Shown here: positions 1 through 6,219 of the stretch, one piece after another | Layout: every line of letters starts with the position of its first letter | Numbering within the stretch: the first letter of the stretch is position 1 | NCBI GenBank assembly: GCA_030599175.1 | Contig: JAUVON010000113.1 | Location: forward strand, 1 to 7,921 | Direction: 5' to 3' | Source of the DNA: Desulfobulbaceae bacterium | GTDB lineage: Bacteria; Desulfobacterota; Desulfobulbia; Desulfobulbales; Desulfocapsaceae | DNA: 7,921 nt | Notes under the pieces: model-generated | What the model saw: the letters and a program-made list of their open reading frames with translations, nothing else | Told to the model about the DNA's origin: nothing | The model's database searches: none | Made by a program: the position numbers and the translations under genes

Positions 1-1
1 A

Positions 2-202
2 CTGCGGGGAAATTTTGAAGGGAATACTAAAAGAGCTTTTTTCCGAGTTAGAGGAAAAGAGTTCCGGATAAAAGAAATGTATCAGGATGGAATTTCTTAT
101 AAATCTTATAACGAGATAGGGAGGCAAGGCGAAAGATACCTCATATTGTGCAAAAAATCCCCCAACCTTGGAAATCAAAATAAAGAAAAGAAGTGTGCGT
201 AA
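2..202 (+). CDS. 3' end of an unrecognised protein gene (partial, 5' end outside window)
   Basis: One plus-strand frame is open from base 2 to a TAA stop at 200-202 and gives 66 residues. The translated piece alternates charged and aromatic residues (segments such as AFFRVRGKEFRI, then ERYLILCKK) and ends in a lysine- and asparagine-rich tail. It reads like the end of a folded domain with beta strands rather than random sequence. The other two plus frames are interrupted by stops nearby. I do not recognise the family, so no function is proposed. It converges on ppk2 with only 21 bases between the two stop codons, and I see no hairpin terminator between them. Whether it is a real gene depends on the sequence to the left. 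Confidence 0.5.
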   Translation: MRGNFEGNTKRAFFRVRGKEFRIKEMYQDGISYKSYNEIGRQGERYLILCKKSPNLGNQNKEKKCA

Positions 203-223
203 TCAGCCGGATGGTGAAATAAA

Positions 224-1276
224 TTACCCGATGAAATTGCCAAGTTTGATATATTGTGCGTCCATGATTTCTTTTTCACGGGATCCCGAGATAACTACGT
301 TGGGGTCGGGCACAAAGTCAAGGTCTTCGTTTCCTCTTTCGTAAGGGACGGAATTAAGGATGACCTTCATTGCATTCAGACGGGCGTCGAATTTATTGTT
401 AGAACGGATAATGATCCAGGGTGCGATGTTTGTATGAGTCTTTTTCAGCATTTCATATTTTTGGTTAGTGAAGTCATCCCATCGATCCTGAGCCTGGACA
501 TCAATTTCCGAGAGTTTCCACTGCCTGAGCGGGTCGGTTTTCCGTCTGGTAAATCGCCTGGCCTGCTCTTCATAGGTTACGGAGAAATAGAGCTTAACCA
601 GTATGGTGCCCTGCCGCACCAGATCTTTTTCAAAACCGATAACTCCCTGCATAAAATGCTTATATTCCTCAGGAGTACAAAAGTCAAAAACCGGCTCGAC
701 AACAGCACGATTATACCAACTTCGATCAAAGAGAACGACCTCACCACCTCTGGGCAATTGTGCTATATATTTCTGAAAAAACCACTGTGTTTTTTCCCGA
801 TCAGTTGGTTTACCCAAGGCAACAACCCGGTAATGCTTTTCGTTCATATAACGGGTAACACGGCGAATAGTTCCACCTTTACCAGCAGCATCTCGTCCTT
901 CAAATAAAATTATCATCCTTCGGCCTTTGCTTTCAAGGCCTTTCTGCATTCTTATTAGTTCTGCCTGGTAAGGTTTCAGGGCCTCCTCGCGGTAATAGCG
1001 CCTGATAGCCTTTCTCTGAAATTTATTCAGGCTTGGAGCACCTTTTTTCAATTGCTTATAGTCTTTCAGAAAATCTTTCAGAAAAATTTCTTTGTTCTTA
1101 AACTGGATAGTTTCCGGATTTTTCGGTTTTTTAATTTTTGTTTTCTTTTGGGCTGTTTCTGTTTTGGTTATTTTTTGGGGTTGCGAACAAGAGGGCTTAG
1201 TAATCGCTTTTTGTTTATTTTTGGCTTTGCCAGTGGGAGATTTCTTCTTGTTGGGATTACCTTTTTTCTCTGTCAT
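224..1276 (-). CDS. ppk2: Polyphosphate kinase 2, class I (polyP:nucleoside diphosphate phosphotransferase)
   Basis: Family members use inorganic polyphosphate to phosphorylate ADP or GDP to the triphosphate, reversibly, in the cytoplasm. The 350-residue product has a basic N-terminal tail (about 1-55, 18 lysines) and then the PPK2 core (about 65-315). The core shows a Walker A loop GRDAAGKGG at 127-135, a Walker B segment VVLFDRSWYNR at 180-190 with D184, and a lid helix around 237-262 containing RRKTDPLRQWKLS. This single-domain layout and these motifs match class I PPK2 (known family features). The start is an ATG preceded by AGGAGAAG at good spacing. The gene is transcribed alone, towards the partial gene on its left. 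The upstream gap holds a perfect 12-bp palindrome that might be an operator. Nothing is missing from the catalytic core. ADP versus GDP preference cannot be read from the sequence. Confidence 0.95.
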   Translation of the reverse strand: MTEKKGNPNKKKSPTGKAKNKQKAITKPSCSQPQKITKTETAQKKTKIKKPKNPETIQFKNKEIFLKDFLKDYKQLKKGAPSLNKFQRKAIRRYYREEALKPYQAELIRMQKGLESKGRRMIILFEGRDAAGKGGTIRRVTRYMNEKHYRVVALGKPTDREKTQWFFQKYIAQLPRGGEVVLFDRSWYNRAVVEPVFDFCTPEEYKHFMQGVIGFEKDLVRQGTILVKLYFSVTYEEQARRFTRRKTDPLRQWKLSEIDVQAQDRWDDFTNQKYEMLKKTHTNIAPWIIIRSNNKFDARLNAMKVILNSVPYERGNEDLDFVPDPNVVISGSREKEIMDAQYIKLGNFIG

Positions 1277-1283
1277 GGCTCAT

Positions 1284-1291
1284 CTTCTCCT
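1284..1291 (-). promoter_or_regulatory. Ribosome binding site of ppk2
   Basis: On the minus strand AGGAGAAG lies 7 bases before the ATG at 1274-1276. It supports that start and so the inclusion of the lysine-rich N-terminal tail in the protein. Confidence 0.8.
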
Positions 1292-1351
1292 GTTATTCAA
1301 TTATTATGACCCAATACTACAAAATAACTGTGTCTGTTTATTCTTACTAAC

Positions 1352-1363
1352 CCGACTAGTCGG
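1352..1363. promoter_or_regulatory. Perfect 12-bp palindrome upstream of ppk2 (candidate operator)
   Basis: CCGACTAGTCGG is its own reverse complement. It lies about 75 bases upstream of the ppk2 ATG in AT-rich sequence. It has no loop, so it is better suited to a dimeric DNA-binding protein than to an RNA hairpin. Its role is inference. No known regulator motif is recognised. Confidence 0.3.
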
Positions 1364-1550
1364 AAAACTTTCAGTCTCGCTGGATAAGTACCTTGAAAGT
1401 AAATGGAATAGCATAATTTCAAAATATATTCCTTGGTTTCTTGTTTTTTATGACAGAAGTTCAGGAGTAAGGTACTAAAACCTTTTGTAATAAACACTAT
1501 CATTTAGAATAGACAGAATGTCAATGTTTGAAAATGTATGGGTGACAATC

Positions 1551-1560
1551 TCGTAAAAAG
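1551..1560 (+). repeat. 10-bp motif repeated in inverted orientation in the palindromic element
   Basis: TCGTAAAAAG here is the exact reverse complement of CTTTTTACGA at 1706-1715, in the right arm of the inverted-repeat element. The bases that follow, GTCACTCGAT, also partly resemble that arm, which in reverse complement continues TCCGATCT. This could be a decayed half copy of the same repeat, although a 10-base match in AT-rich DNA is weak evidence. Confidence 0.35.
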
Positions 1561-1593
1561 GTCACTCGATGTCTACGCTTATCGGAAGTTACA

Positions 1594-1722
1594 GATGGCT
1601 AAGTTAAAAAGTTCGATATTCGAGGCGTAGTGTTTTTCTCAGGCCCTCAACAATACATATGGTATGTTGAGGTTCTGAGAAAAACCTGCAACGAAGGAGA
1701 TCGGACTTTTTACGACGCCATC
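1594..1722. repeat. Imperfect inverted-repeat (palindromic, MITE-like) element of about 129 bp
   Basis: The element is symmetrical about 1658.5. The inner stem pairs 1632-1652 with 1665-1685: GTTTTTCTCAG matches CTGAGAAAAAC exactly and CCTCAACA matches TGTTGAGG exactly. Between them are one G-U pair and one mismatch, and the loop is 12 bases. Further out, TAAAAAGTTCGAT (1605-1617) pairs with ATCGGACTTTTTA (1700-1712) at 12 of 13 positions, and GATGGC (1594-1599) pairs with GCCATC (1717-1722) with a one-base shift. Between the inner and outer arms the two sides have diverged. It has no coding capacity. It starts 24 bases past the fadN-like stop codon, so its transcript would fold into a long stem that could end or stabilise the operon mRNA. 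The right arm resembles dispersed intergenic repeats that I associate with Desulfobacterota, from memory and unchecked. Confidence 0.7.
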
Positions 1723-1745
1723 ACATATCAATACCCGGCCAACAG

Positions 1746-4133
1746 TTAGTTGCGCAACGGTTTGCCTCTCTTCAGCATATGCTGTATACGCTCTGCTGTT
1801 TTCTTATTTCCTGCAAGTTTAAGGAAGTTTTCTCTTTCAAGCTTCAGCAGGTAATCCTCTGAAATCAGAGTTCCGGGATTCACATCACCACCACACATAA
1901 CCTGGGCAATGATTGTACCCATCTCCATCTCATATTCAGTTATAAAATTACCCATCTTCATGTTCCAGAGCTGGCTCTTGATGGCAGATGCAATGCCGCG
2001 GCCGGGAGCAGGAAGATTTTCGGCCCGCCGTTTTGGTCGATAATTAACTGCCAGGGCCAGAACTTTCTGCTTGGCATCAGTTATCAACTGATCGATATCC
2101 ATGGTGATCGAATCACCATTTCTCATATAACCCATGGGAGCCAGTTCTGTTGCGCCCATAGAGACCTTGGCCATCGCTATCTGCTCAAAATTCTTAACAA
2201 TAAATGGCTGCACATCGGTTTTATACTGCTGTGCCAGCTCAATGGCACGCATACTCATCTCTTTGGTCCCACCACCACCGGGCAGAAGGCCGACACCAAT
2301 CTCCACAAGACCCATATAAGTCTCAGCATAAGCGTTGATCGAATCGGCATGGAGACAGAACTCAGCACCGCCGCCAAGGGTCATATTAAAAGGAGCAGTA
2401 ACCACGGGAACCTTTGCATATTTCACTGCCATGGTAGCCTTCTGGAAAGCCCGAAGTACCATATTAATGTCATCATATGCACCCTCTGCCATGGCCACAG
2501 CCATCATCATCAGGTTGGCCCCAACTGAGAAATTCGCCCCACGGTTACCAATAACCAGGCCGACGCCCTCGTTCTCCGCACGTTTGATGGCCTTATGGGT
2601 CATAGTCAGAATGTCACCGCTGATGGCATTCATCTTTGAATGAAATTCAAAGCCAAAGACACCATCCCCAAGGTCTATCACCGAACAGTTGGCATTTTTC
2701 TCAACGACCTTGCCGCCTTTTTTAAGGATCTCCAGTTGAACCTGTCCTTCTTTCACCGGCACGGCTACATACTCACCCTTCAGCAGATCGTAGTATTCTT
2801 TTGTTCCTGCTTCGTTAAAGCGGTAGAAGGATTCTACTGCTTTCAAGTTCTCCGGTACTGCGACTCCATCCTTTTCAGCCCGCTTTACAAAATTCTGTAC
2901 ACCAATGGCATCGAACATTTCAAAGGGACCGATTTCCCAGTTAAACCCCCAGCGCATTGCATTATCAACATTAACCACATCGTCAGCAATCTCCGGGATT
3001 CTATTCACCGCGTAAATCAGGGTATCACGGATCGACTTCCAGGCGAACTCTGCACCCTTGTCACTGCCGGAGACAACCATTTTCACTTTCTGGCCGGGGT
3101 CATCAACCTGCTTGACCGCCAGTAGTGACGGGAACTTTGGCTTGGCAAGAGGAACATACTCACCACTGCTATAGTCAAGATAGAAGATCTTCCGCTTGCC
3201 CTCCACCATCTCTTTTTTGTAGAACCCCTGCCTGGTCTTATTCCCCAACTGACCTTTATCTATCATCGTTTTAATAAAATCAGGCAGCTTGAAGACTTCG
3301 CGTTCCTCATCATCCGGAAGAAGATCATGGGAGTTGGTGGCAACGTGAGCCAGAGTATCCAGACCGACAAGATCGGCAGTACGAAAAGCTGCACTTTTGG
3401 GCCGGGCTGTTGCAGGGCCTGCGACCGCATCCACCTCCTCCACAGTCATACCCAGTTCAGTCATATGCTGGATACCTTTAAAGATAGCGTATGTACCGAT
3501 TCGATTGGCAATAAAGTTTGTGGTATCCTTTGCATAGACAATTCCCTTGCCAAGCCGACGAGCGATGAAATCCGCTAATCCCTTCATAACCTCGGGATCA
3601 GTATCTTTGCATGGGACAAGTTCCATCAGACGCATATAACGGGGTGGGTTAAAGAAGTGGGTTGCCAGAAAATTCTTTCTCACATCATCCGGAAGCACCT
3701 CTGACATCTCATTTACCGACAAACCGCTGGTATTGGTGGTAAGAATTGCTCCCGGTGCCAGATGAGGAATAAGTTTCTTCAAAAGGTCAAGTTTGATGGG
3801 CATATATTCAACAACAACCTCAATTATCCAGTCACACTCTTTCAGTTTCTCAAGGTCATCTTCGAAATTACCAACATCTATCTGTCCCGCGAAATCAGTG
3901 AGGTAAAATGGTGCTGGTTTCATTTTCAACATCCCTTTCAAACCGCTTTCGGCAATACGATTGCGTACAGCAGGGCTGTCCAGAGTTAACCCCTGTGCCT
4001 CCTCCTTCTTGTCAAGTTCCTTCGGTACAATGTCAAGCAAAAGGATTTCCAATCCCGCATTGGCCAGATGAGCCGCTATAGTCGCGCCCATAACCCCGGC
4101 GCCAAGTACGGCTACGCGATTAATCTGGTTCAT
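1746..4133 (-). CDS. fadN: Fused 3-hydroxyacyl-CoA dehydrogenase / enoyl-CoA hydratase (FadN type)
   Basis: This bifunctional beta-oxidation enzyme hydrates trans-2-enoyl-CoA and oxidises the (S)-3-hydroxyacyl-CoA with NAD+. The 795 residues are ordered dehydrogenase first: Rossmann fold with GAGVMG at 11-16 and D34 at the end of the second strand, which favours NAD+; catalytic motif HFFNP at 159-163 with E171 as the likely partner of H159, plus S136; first C-terminal domain from TTNFIANR (204-211) to about 308; second C-terminal domain about 355-450; then a crotonase domain, about 480-680. In the crotonase part, GANFSVGAN (532-540) and LGGGAEF (586-592) form the oxyanion-hole region, and E591 and E611 match the two catalytic glutamates. 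Domain order and length fit Bacillus FadN (about 790 residues), not E. coli FadB, which has the hydratase first. Its ATG overlaps the upstream ligase stop as ATGA, with GGAGG 6 bases upstream, so the two are translationally coupled. Chain-length preference is unknown. Confidence 0.93.
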   Translation of the reverse strand: MNQINRVAVLGAGVMGATIAAHLANAGLEILLLDIVPKELDKKEEAQGLTLDSPAVRNRIAESGLKGMLKMKPAPFYLTDFAGQIDVGNFEDDLEKLKECDWIIEVVVEYMPIKLDLLKKLIPHLAPGAILTTNTSGLSVNEMSEVLPDDVRKNFLATHFFNPPRYMRLMELVPCKDTDPEVMKGLADFIARRLGKGIVYAKDTTNFIANRIGTYAIFKGIQHMTELGMTVEEVDAVAGPATARPKSAAFRTADLVGLDTLAHVATNSHDLLPDDEEREVFKLPDFIKTMIDKGQLGNKTRQGFYKKEMVEGKRKIFYLDYSSGEYVPLAKPKFPSLLAVKQVDDPGQKVKMVVSGSDKGAEFAWKSIRDTLIYAVNRIPEIADDVVNVDNAMRWGFNWEIGPFEMFDAIGVQNFVKRAEKDGVAVPENLKAVESFYRFNEAGTKEYYDLLKGEYVAVPVKEGQVQLEILKKGGKVVEKNANCSVIDLGDGVFGFEFHSKMNAISGDILTMTHKAIKRAENEGVGLVIGNRGANFSVGANLMMMAVAMAEGAYDDINMVLRAFQKATMAVKYAKVPVVTAPFNMTLGGGAEFCLHADSINAYAETYMGLVEIGVGLLPGGGGTKEMSMRAIELAQQYKTDVQPFIVKNFEQIAMAKVSMGATELAPMGYMRNGDSITMDIDQLITDAKQKVLALAVNYRPKRRAENLPAPGRGIASAIKSQLWNMKMGNFITEYEMEMGTIIAQVMCGGDVNPGTLISEDYLLKLERENFLKLAGNKKTAERIQHMLKRGKPLRN

Positions 4134-5986
4134 ATTTTTCCTCCGTTGTTTTTGTTCTGCGGGTCTATAACCCCGTTGCCACTGGTGAGATAAAGATCAT
4201 CAACCAGTTGTTTGTATTTTTCATAAATAATCTTACGCTTCATCTTCAGAGTAGGAGTCAGCTCACCTCCTTCAATTGAAAAATCTACGGGTACGATGCC
4301 AAAATATTTAATTGTCTCATACGATGGGAGATCCCTGTTCATACGCTCGATACGATCTGCATAAAGTTCTTTTATCCTGCTGTGATTCACCAGTTCTGCC
4401 ATATCAATATAGTCCAGCTTCTCATCACGGGCCAAATCAATCAATCGTTCAATATTGGGTGTAAGCAATGCCACCAGGTATGGTTTACGATCTCCGAACA
4501 CAATAGCCTGGGAAATATATTTATCCAGTTTGAGCTTGTTTTCCAGTGGTTGCGGCGCAATATTTTTGCCACCGGCGGTAACGATGATCTCCTTCTTCCT
4601 GTCAACAATATAGACAAACCCTTCATCATCTATTCTGGCAATATCACCGGTCTTAAACCAGCCGTCAACCATGACCTCGGCGGTAGCTTCATCATCCTTA
4701 TAATACCCCTTCATCACCTGAGGCCCTCTGACCACAAGTTCACCATCACTTTCAAATCTGATCTCGGTCTCTTTGAAGACTTTGCCCACCGAATCAAAAC
4801 GGACTTCCCCAGCACTGCTGAGAGTTATTCCCGGGCTTGTCTCGGTCAAACCGTAACCGTTATAGACGGGAATGCCGATAATCCACATGAACTCATTGAT
4901 GGTCTTATCAAGGGGTGCCCCCCCGCAAAGGAAATATTTCAGTCTGCCGCCAAAGCGATCACGAATTTTCTTAAATACCAGCCTGTCAAAAAACTTATAT
5001 TTAAACTCAAGTGATCCAAGTTCTTCCCCGGTCACATATTTCTTATTCACATACTCACGACCTACTTCCACAGCCTTATGAAAGAGTCTTTTTTTCAGAG
5101 GGCTCGCCTGGTGAACATTTTCATAAATTCTGGAATAAATCTTCTCAAACAGCCGCGGCACACTGACCATATTGGTTGGTCGAATCTCCACCATGTTCTC
5201 CATCACCTTTGCTGCCTCTTCTGCAAAGGCAAGATGATTACCGTTAAGGAGTGTTACATAATAACCGGCAGTCCGTTCAAGCACGTGACTCAAGGGAAGA
5301 AAACTGAGAGTTGTCTGCTCTCGTTGTGGGATACCAAGCTGATTCAGACCATGCTCGGCATTTATCATTATGTTGTGCTGGGTCAGCAGCACACCTTTAG
5401 GCACGCCTGTTGTTCCTGAGGTGTAGATTACGGTGATCAGGTCATCATGACTGATCTCTTCAATCTGCCGTTCTATCTGATCCTGATCCTCTTTAGAGAG
5501 CGGCGTTGAAACCTCTGAAAGTTGATACTGGGTATAGACAGGAAACAGACGATCACCCATAAAACGCTCATAGGATATGACAAGCTCTACTCCGGGAATT
5601 TCATCTCTGATAGAGAGCAATTTTTCATACTGGCCCCTGGTTGAAACAAAAACAATTTTTGCACCACAATGATTTATGATATATGCAGCCTGCTTCCCTG
5701 TATTTGTTGCATAGATGGGGACAGTGACCCCACCTGCACTCTGAATACCAAAATCAGAAATGGCCCACCCCAGACGATTCTCAGAAAAAATTACAACTCT
5801 GTCCCCCCGTTTCACCCCCGCCTTGCCGAGTCCCCTGGCAAGCAAAAGAACCCGTTCATAAAACTCCTCATAGGTAAGAGACAAAAATGTGCCACGTTTT
5901 TTATAACTGATAGCAGTTTTCTTACTGTACTTGTCAGCATTGTCTTTCAGTATGGCCGGGATTGATTTGTACGACATGACATCCAT
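4130..5986 (-). CDS. Long-chain acyl-CoA synthetase, AMP-forming (FAA1/ACSL-like)
   Basis: This enzyme activates a fatty acid with ATP and CoA to acyl-CoA, AMP and pyrophosphate, the entry step of beta-oxidation. The 618-residue product shows the adenylate-forming motifs in order: P-loop YTSGTTGVPKG at 188-198, PLSHVLER at 231-238, GYGLTETSP at 377-385, GWFKTGD at 442-448, hinge region DRKKEIIVTAGGKNIAP at 462-478, and LTPTLKMKRK at 576-585 carrying the expected catalytic lysine. Length and motif wording fit the long-chain (COG1022-like) group better than short-chain acetyl-CoA synthetases. An upstream in-frame ATG at 6055 would add 23 residues. I prefer 5986 because GAGGAGG lies just before it and because the nearer promoter would start transcription only about 3 bases before 6055. 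It is first in an operon with the fused dehydrogenase/hydratase and overlaps it by 4 bases. No signal peptide is seen. Substrate range cannot be read from the sequence. Confidence 0.93.
   Translation of the reverse strand: MDVMSYKSIPAILKDNADKYSKKTAISYKKRGTFLSLTYEEFYERVLLLARGLGKAGVKRGDRVVIFSENRLGWAISDFGIQSAGGVTVPIYATNTGKQAAYIINHCGAKIVFVSTRGQYEKLLSIRDEIPGVELVISYERFMGDRLFPVYTQYQLSEVSTPLSKEDQDQIERQIEEISHDDLITVIYTSGTTGVPKGVLLTQHNIMINAEHGLNQLGIPQREQTTLSFLPLSHVLERTAGYYVTLLNGNHLAFAEEAAKVMENMVEIRPTNMVSVPRLFEKIYSRIYENVHQASPLKKRLFHKAVEVGREYVNKKYVTGEELGSLEFKYKFFDRLVFKKIRDRFGGRLKYFLCGGAPLDKTINEFMWIIGIPVYNGYGLTETSPGITLSSAGEVRFDSVGKVFKETEIRFESDGELVVRGPQVMKGYYKDDEATAEVMVDGWFKTGDIARIDDEGFVYIVDRKKEIIVTAGGKNIAPQPLENKLKLDKYISQAIVFGDRKPYLVALLTPNIERLIDLARDEKLDYIDMAELVNHSRIKELYADRIERMNRDLPSYETIKYFGIVPVDFSIEGGELTPTLKMKRKIIYEKYKQLVDDLYLTSGNGVIDPQNKNNGGKI
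4140..4144 (-). promoter_or_regulatory. Ribosome binding site of the fadN-like gene
   Basis: GGAGG on the minus strand lies 6 bases before the ATG at 4131-4133, inside the end of the ligase gene. Together with the ATGA stop/start overlap it indicates both independent and coupled initiation. Confidence 0.8.
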
Positions 5987-5990
5987 AATT

Positions 5991-5997
5991 CCTCCTC
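5991..5997 (-). promoter_or_regulatory. Ribosome binding site that decides the acyl-CoA synthetase start
   Basis: GAGGAGG on the minus strand is followed by AATT and the ATG at 5984-5986. No comparable site precedes the in-frame ATG at 6055. The 618-residue form is therefore preferred over the 641-residue form. Confidence 0.8.
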
Positions 5998-6034
5998 TCA
6001 ACAAAGAATATTCATCCTGACAGTATTTAGTGAC

Positions 6035-6053
6035 GTTTACGTTAGATGTAAAC
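6035..6053. promoter_or_regulatory. Candidate operator 1: inverted repeat GTTTAC-N7-GTAAAC
   Basis: The 6-bp arms are perfect. Counting inwards, TTTACGT and ATGTAAA match at 6 of 7 positions. The site lies just downstream of the -10 of the proximal operon promoter (about +5 to +23), where a bound repressor would block transcription. The arms resemble the TTTACGT...ACGTAAA pattern I recall for LiuR-type regulators of fatty acid and branched-chain amino acid catabolism in Proteobacteria. That resemblance is from memory and the regulator is unknown. Confidence 0.5.
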
Positions 6054-6064
6054 AAACCATTCCA

Positions 6065-6091
6065 ATTATAAGATTTTGCCTAATCATTCAA
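6065..6091 (-). promoter_or_regulatory. Proximal sigma70-like promoter of the ligase-fadN operon
   Basis: On the minus strand a perfect -10 TATAAT (6070-6065) is preceded by TTGAAT (6091-6086) with a 15-base spacer. The -10 is consensus; the -35 matches TTGACA at 4 of 6 positions and the spacing is short. The expected transcript start is near 6058, leaving a leader of about 70 bases before the ATG at 5986. Confidence 0.5.
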
Positions 6092-6104
6092 GTGTCACAT
6101 TTTG

Positions 6105-6133
6105 ATTATATCTTACCTTAACGTTTAAGTCAA
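6105..6133 (-). promoter_or_regulatory. Distal sigma70-like promoter of the ligase-fadN operon
   Basis: On the minus strand TTGACT (6133-6128) and TATAAT (6110-6105) are separated by exactly 17 bases, matching the consensus at 5 of 6 and 6 of 6 positions. This is the best promoter in the window. Its spacer contains most of the palindrome at 6117-6129, which suggests it is controlled. The expected start is near 6098. Confidence 0.7.
6117..6129. promoter_or_regulatory. Candidate operator 2: CTTAA-N3-TTAAG palindrome within the promoter
   Basis: CTTAACGTTTAAG has perfect 5-bp arms around CGT. On the minus strand it overlaps the last two bases of the distal -35 and most of the spacer up to the -10, so a bound protein would occlude RNA polymerase. 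It shares the core ACGTTTA with operator 1 but is not a clear copy of it. Which regulator binds is unknown. Confidence 0.4.
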
Positions 6134-6168
6134 TATCAAAAACAAATGTTTCATGCGCCCAGATTATC

Positions 6169-6177
6169 TGTTATAGT
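6169..6177 (+). promoter_or_regulatory. Extended -10 promoter of the thiolase gene
   Basis: TGTTATAGT fits the extended -10 pattern TGn-TATAAT with one mismatch. At 17-base spacing the -35 position (6149-6154, TTTCAT) is poor, so this promoter relies on the extended -10 or on an activator. Transcription would start near 6184, giving a leader of about 36 bases. Confidence 0.5.
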
Positions 6178-6203
6178 GGGCGGCAAATTTCACTTATAAA
6201 TCC

Positions 6204-6210
6204 AAAGGAG
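6204..6210 (+). promoter_or_regulatory. Ribosome binding site of the thiolase
   Basis: AAAGGAG ends 9 bases before the ATG at 6220 and supports that start. Confidence 0.75.
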
Positions 6211-6219
6211 AACAAAATT

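Larger units (their letters stand above)
1277..1745. other. Intergenic region without a convincing gene
   Basis: This gap lies upstream of ppk2 and downstream of the fadN-like gene, so it should hold the ppk2 promoter and the operon's 3' end. It is AT-rich. I found no clear -35/-10 pair for ppk2. It contains the ppk2 ribosome binding site, a perfect palindrome at 1352-1363 and the inverted-repeat element at 1594-1722. A 68-codon minus-strand open frame (1297-1503) has no Shine-Dalgarno sequence before its ATG and no recognisable protein character, so it is not called. Confidence 0.6.

Noticed and set aside
254..907. 217-codon open frame on the plus strand
   Set aside because: It lies entirely opposite the PPK2 core, whose motifs are unmistakable, and its translation has no recognisable domain; it is an antisense shadow.
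1052..1478. Overlapping plus-strand frames rich in Phe, Leu and Gly that look like membrane proteins
   Set aside because: The hydrophobic look comes from reading the lysine-rich (A-rich) N-terminal codons of ppk2 in antisense; no ribosome binding site supports them.
1297..1503. 68-codon minus-strand open frame between fadN and ppk2
   Set aside because: There is no Shine-Dalgarno sequence before its ATG, no protein-family character, and it runs through the leader of ppk2 and the 12-bp palindrome.
1542..1565. Short inverted repeat GTGAC ... GTCAC
   Set aside because: Five-base arms 14 bases apart are expected by chance and form no stable hairpin.
1632..1685. Calling the inner stem of the palindromic element a plain intrinsic terminator of fadN
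   Set aside because: The stem is long but no T-run follows it on the minus strand, and the symmetry continues well beyond the stem, so a repeat element explains it better; a secondary role in termination remains possible.
4382..5014. 210-codon plus-strand open frame within the acyl-CoA synthetase
   Set aside because: It lies opposite conserved adenylation motifs and has no supporting start signals; it is an antisense shadow.
5987..6055. N-terminal extension of the acyl-CoA synthetase from the ATG at 6055
   Set aside because: It would include operator 1 in coding sequence, has no good ribosome binding site, and starts almost at the predicted transcript start; the ATG at 5986 has GAGGAGG just upstream.
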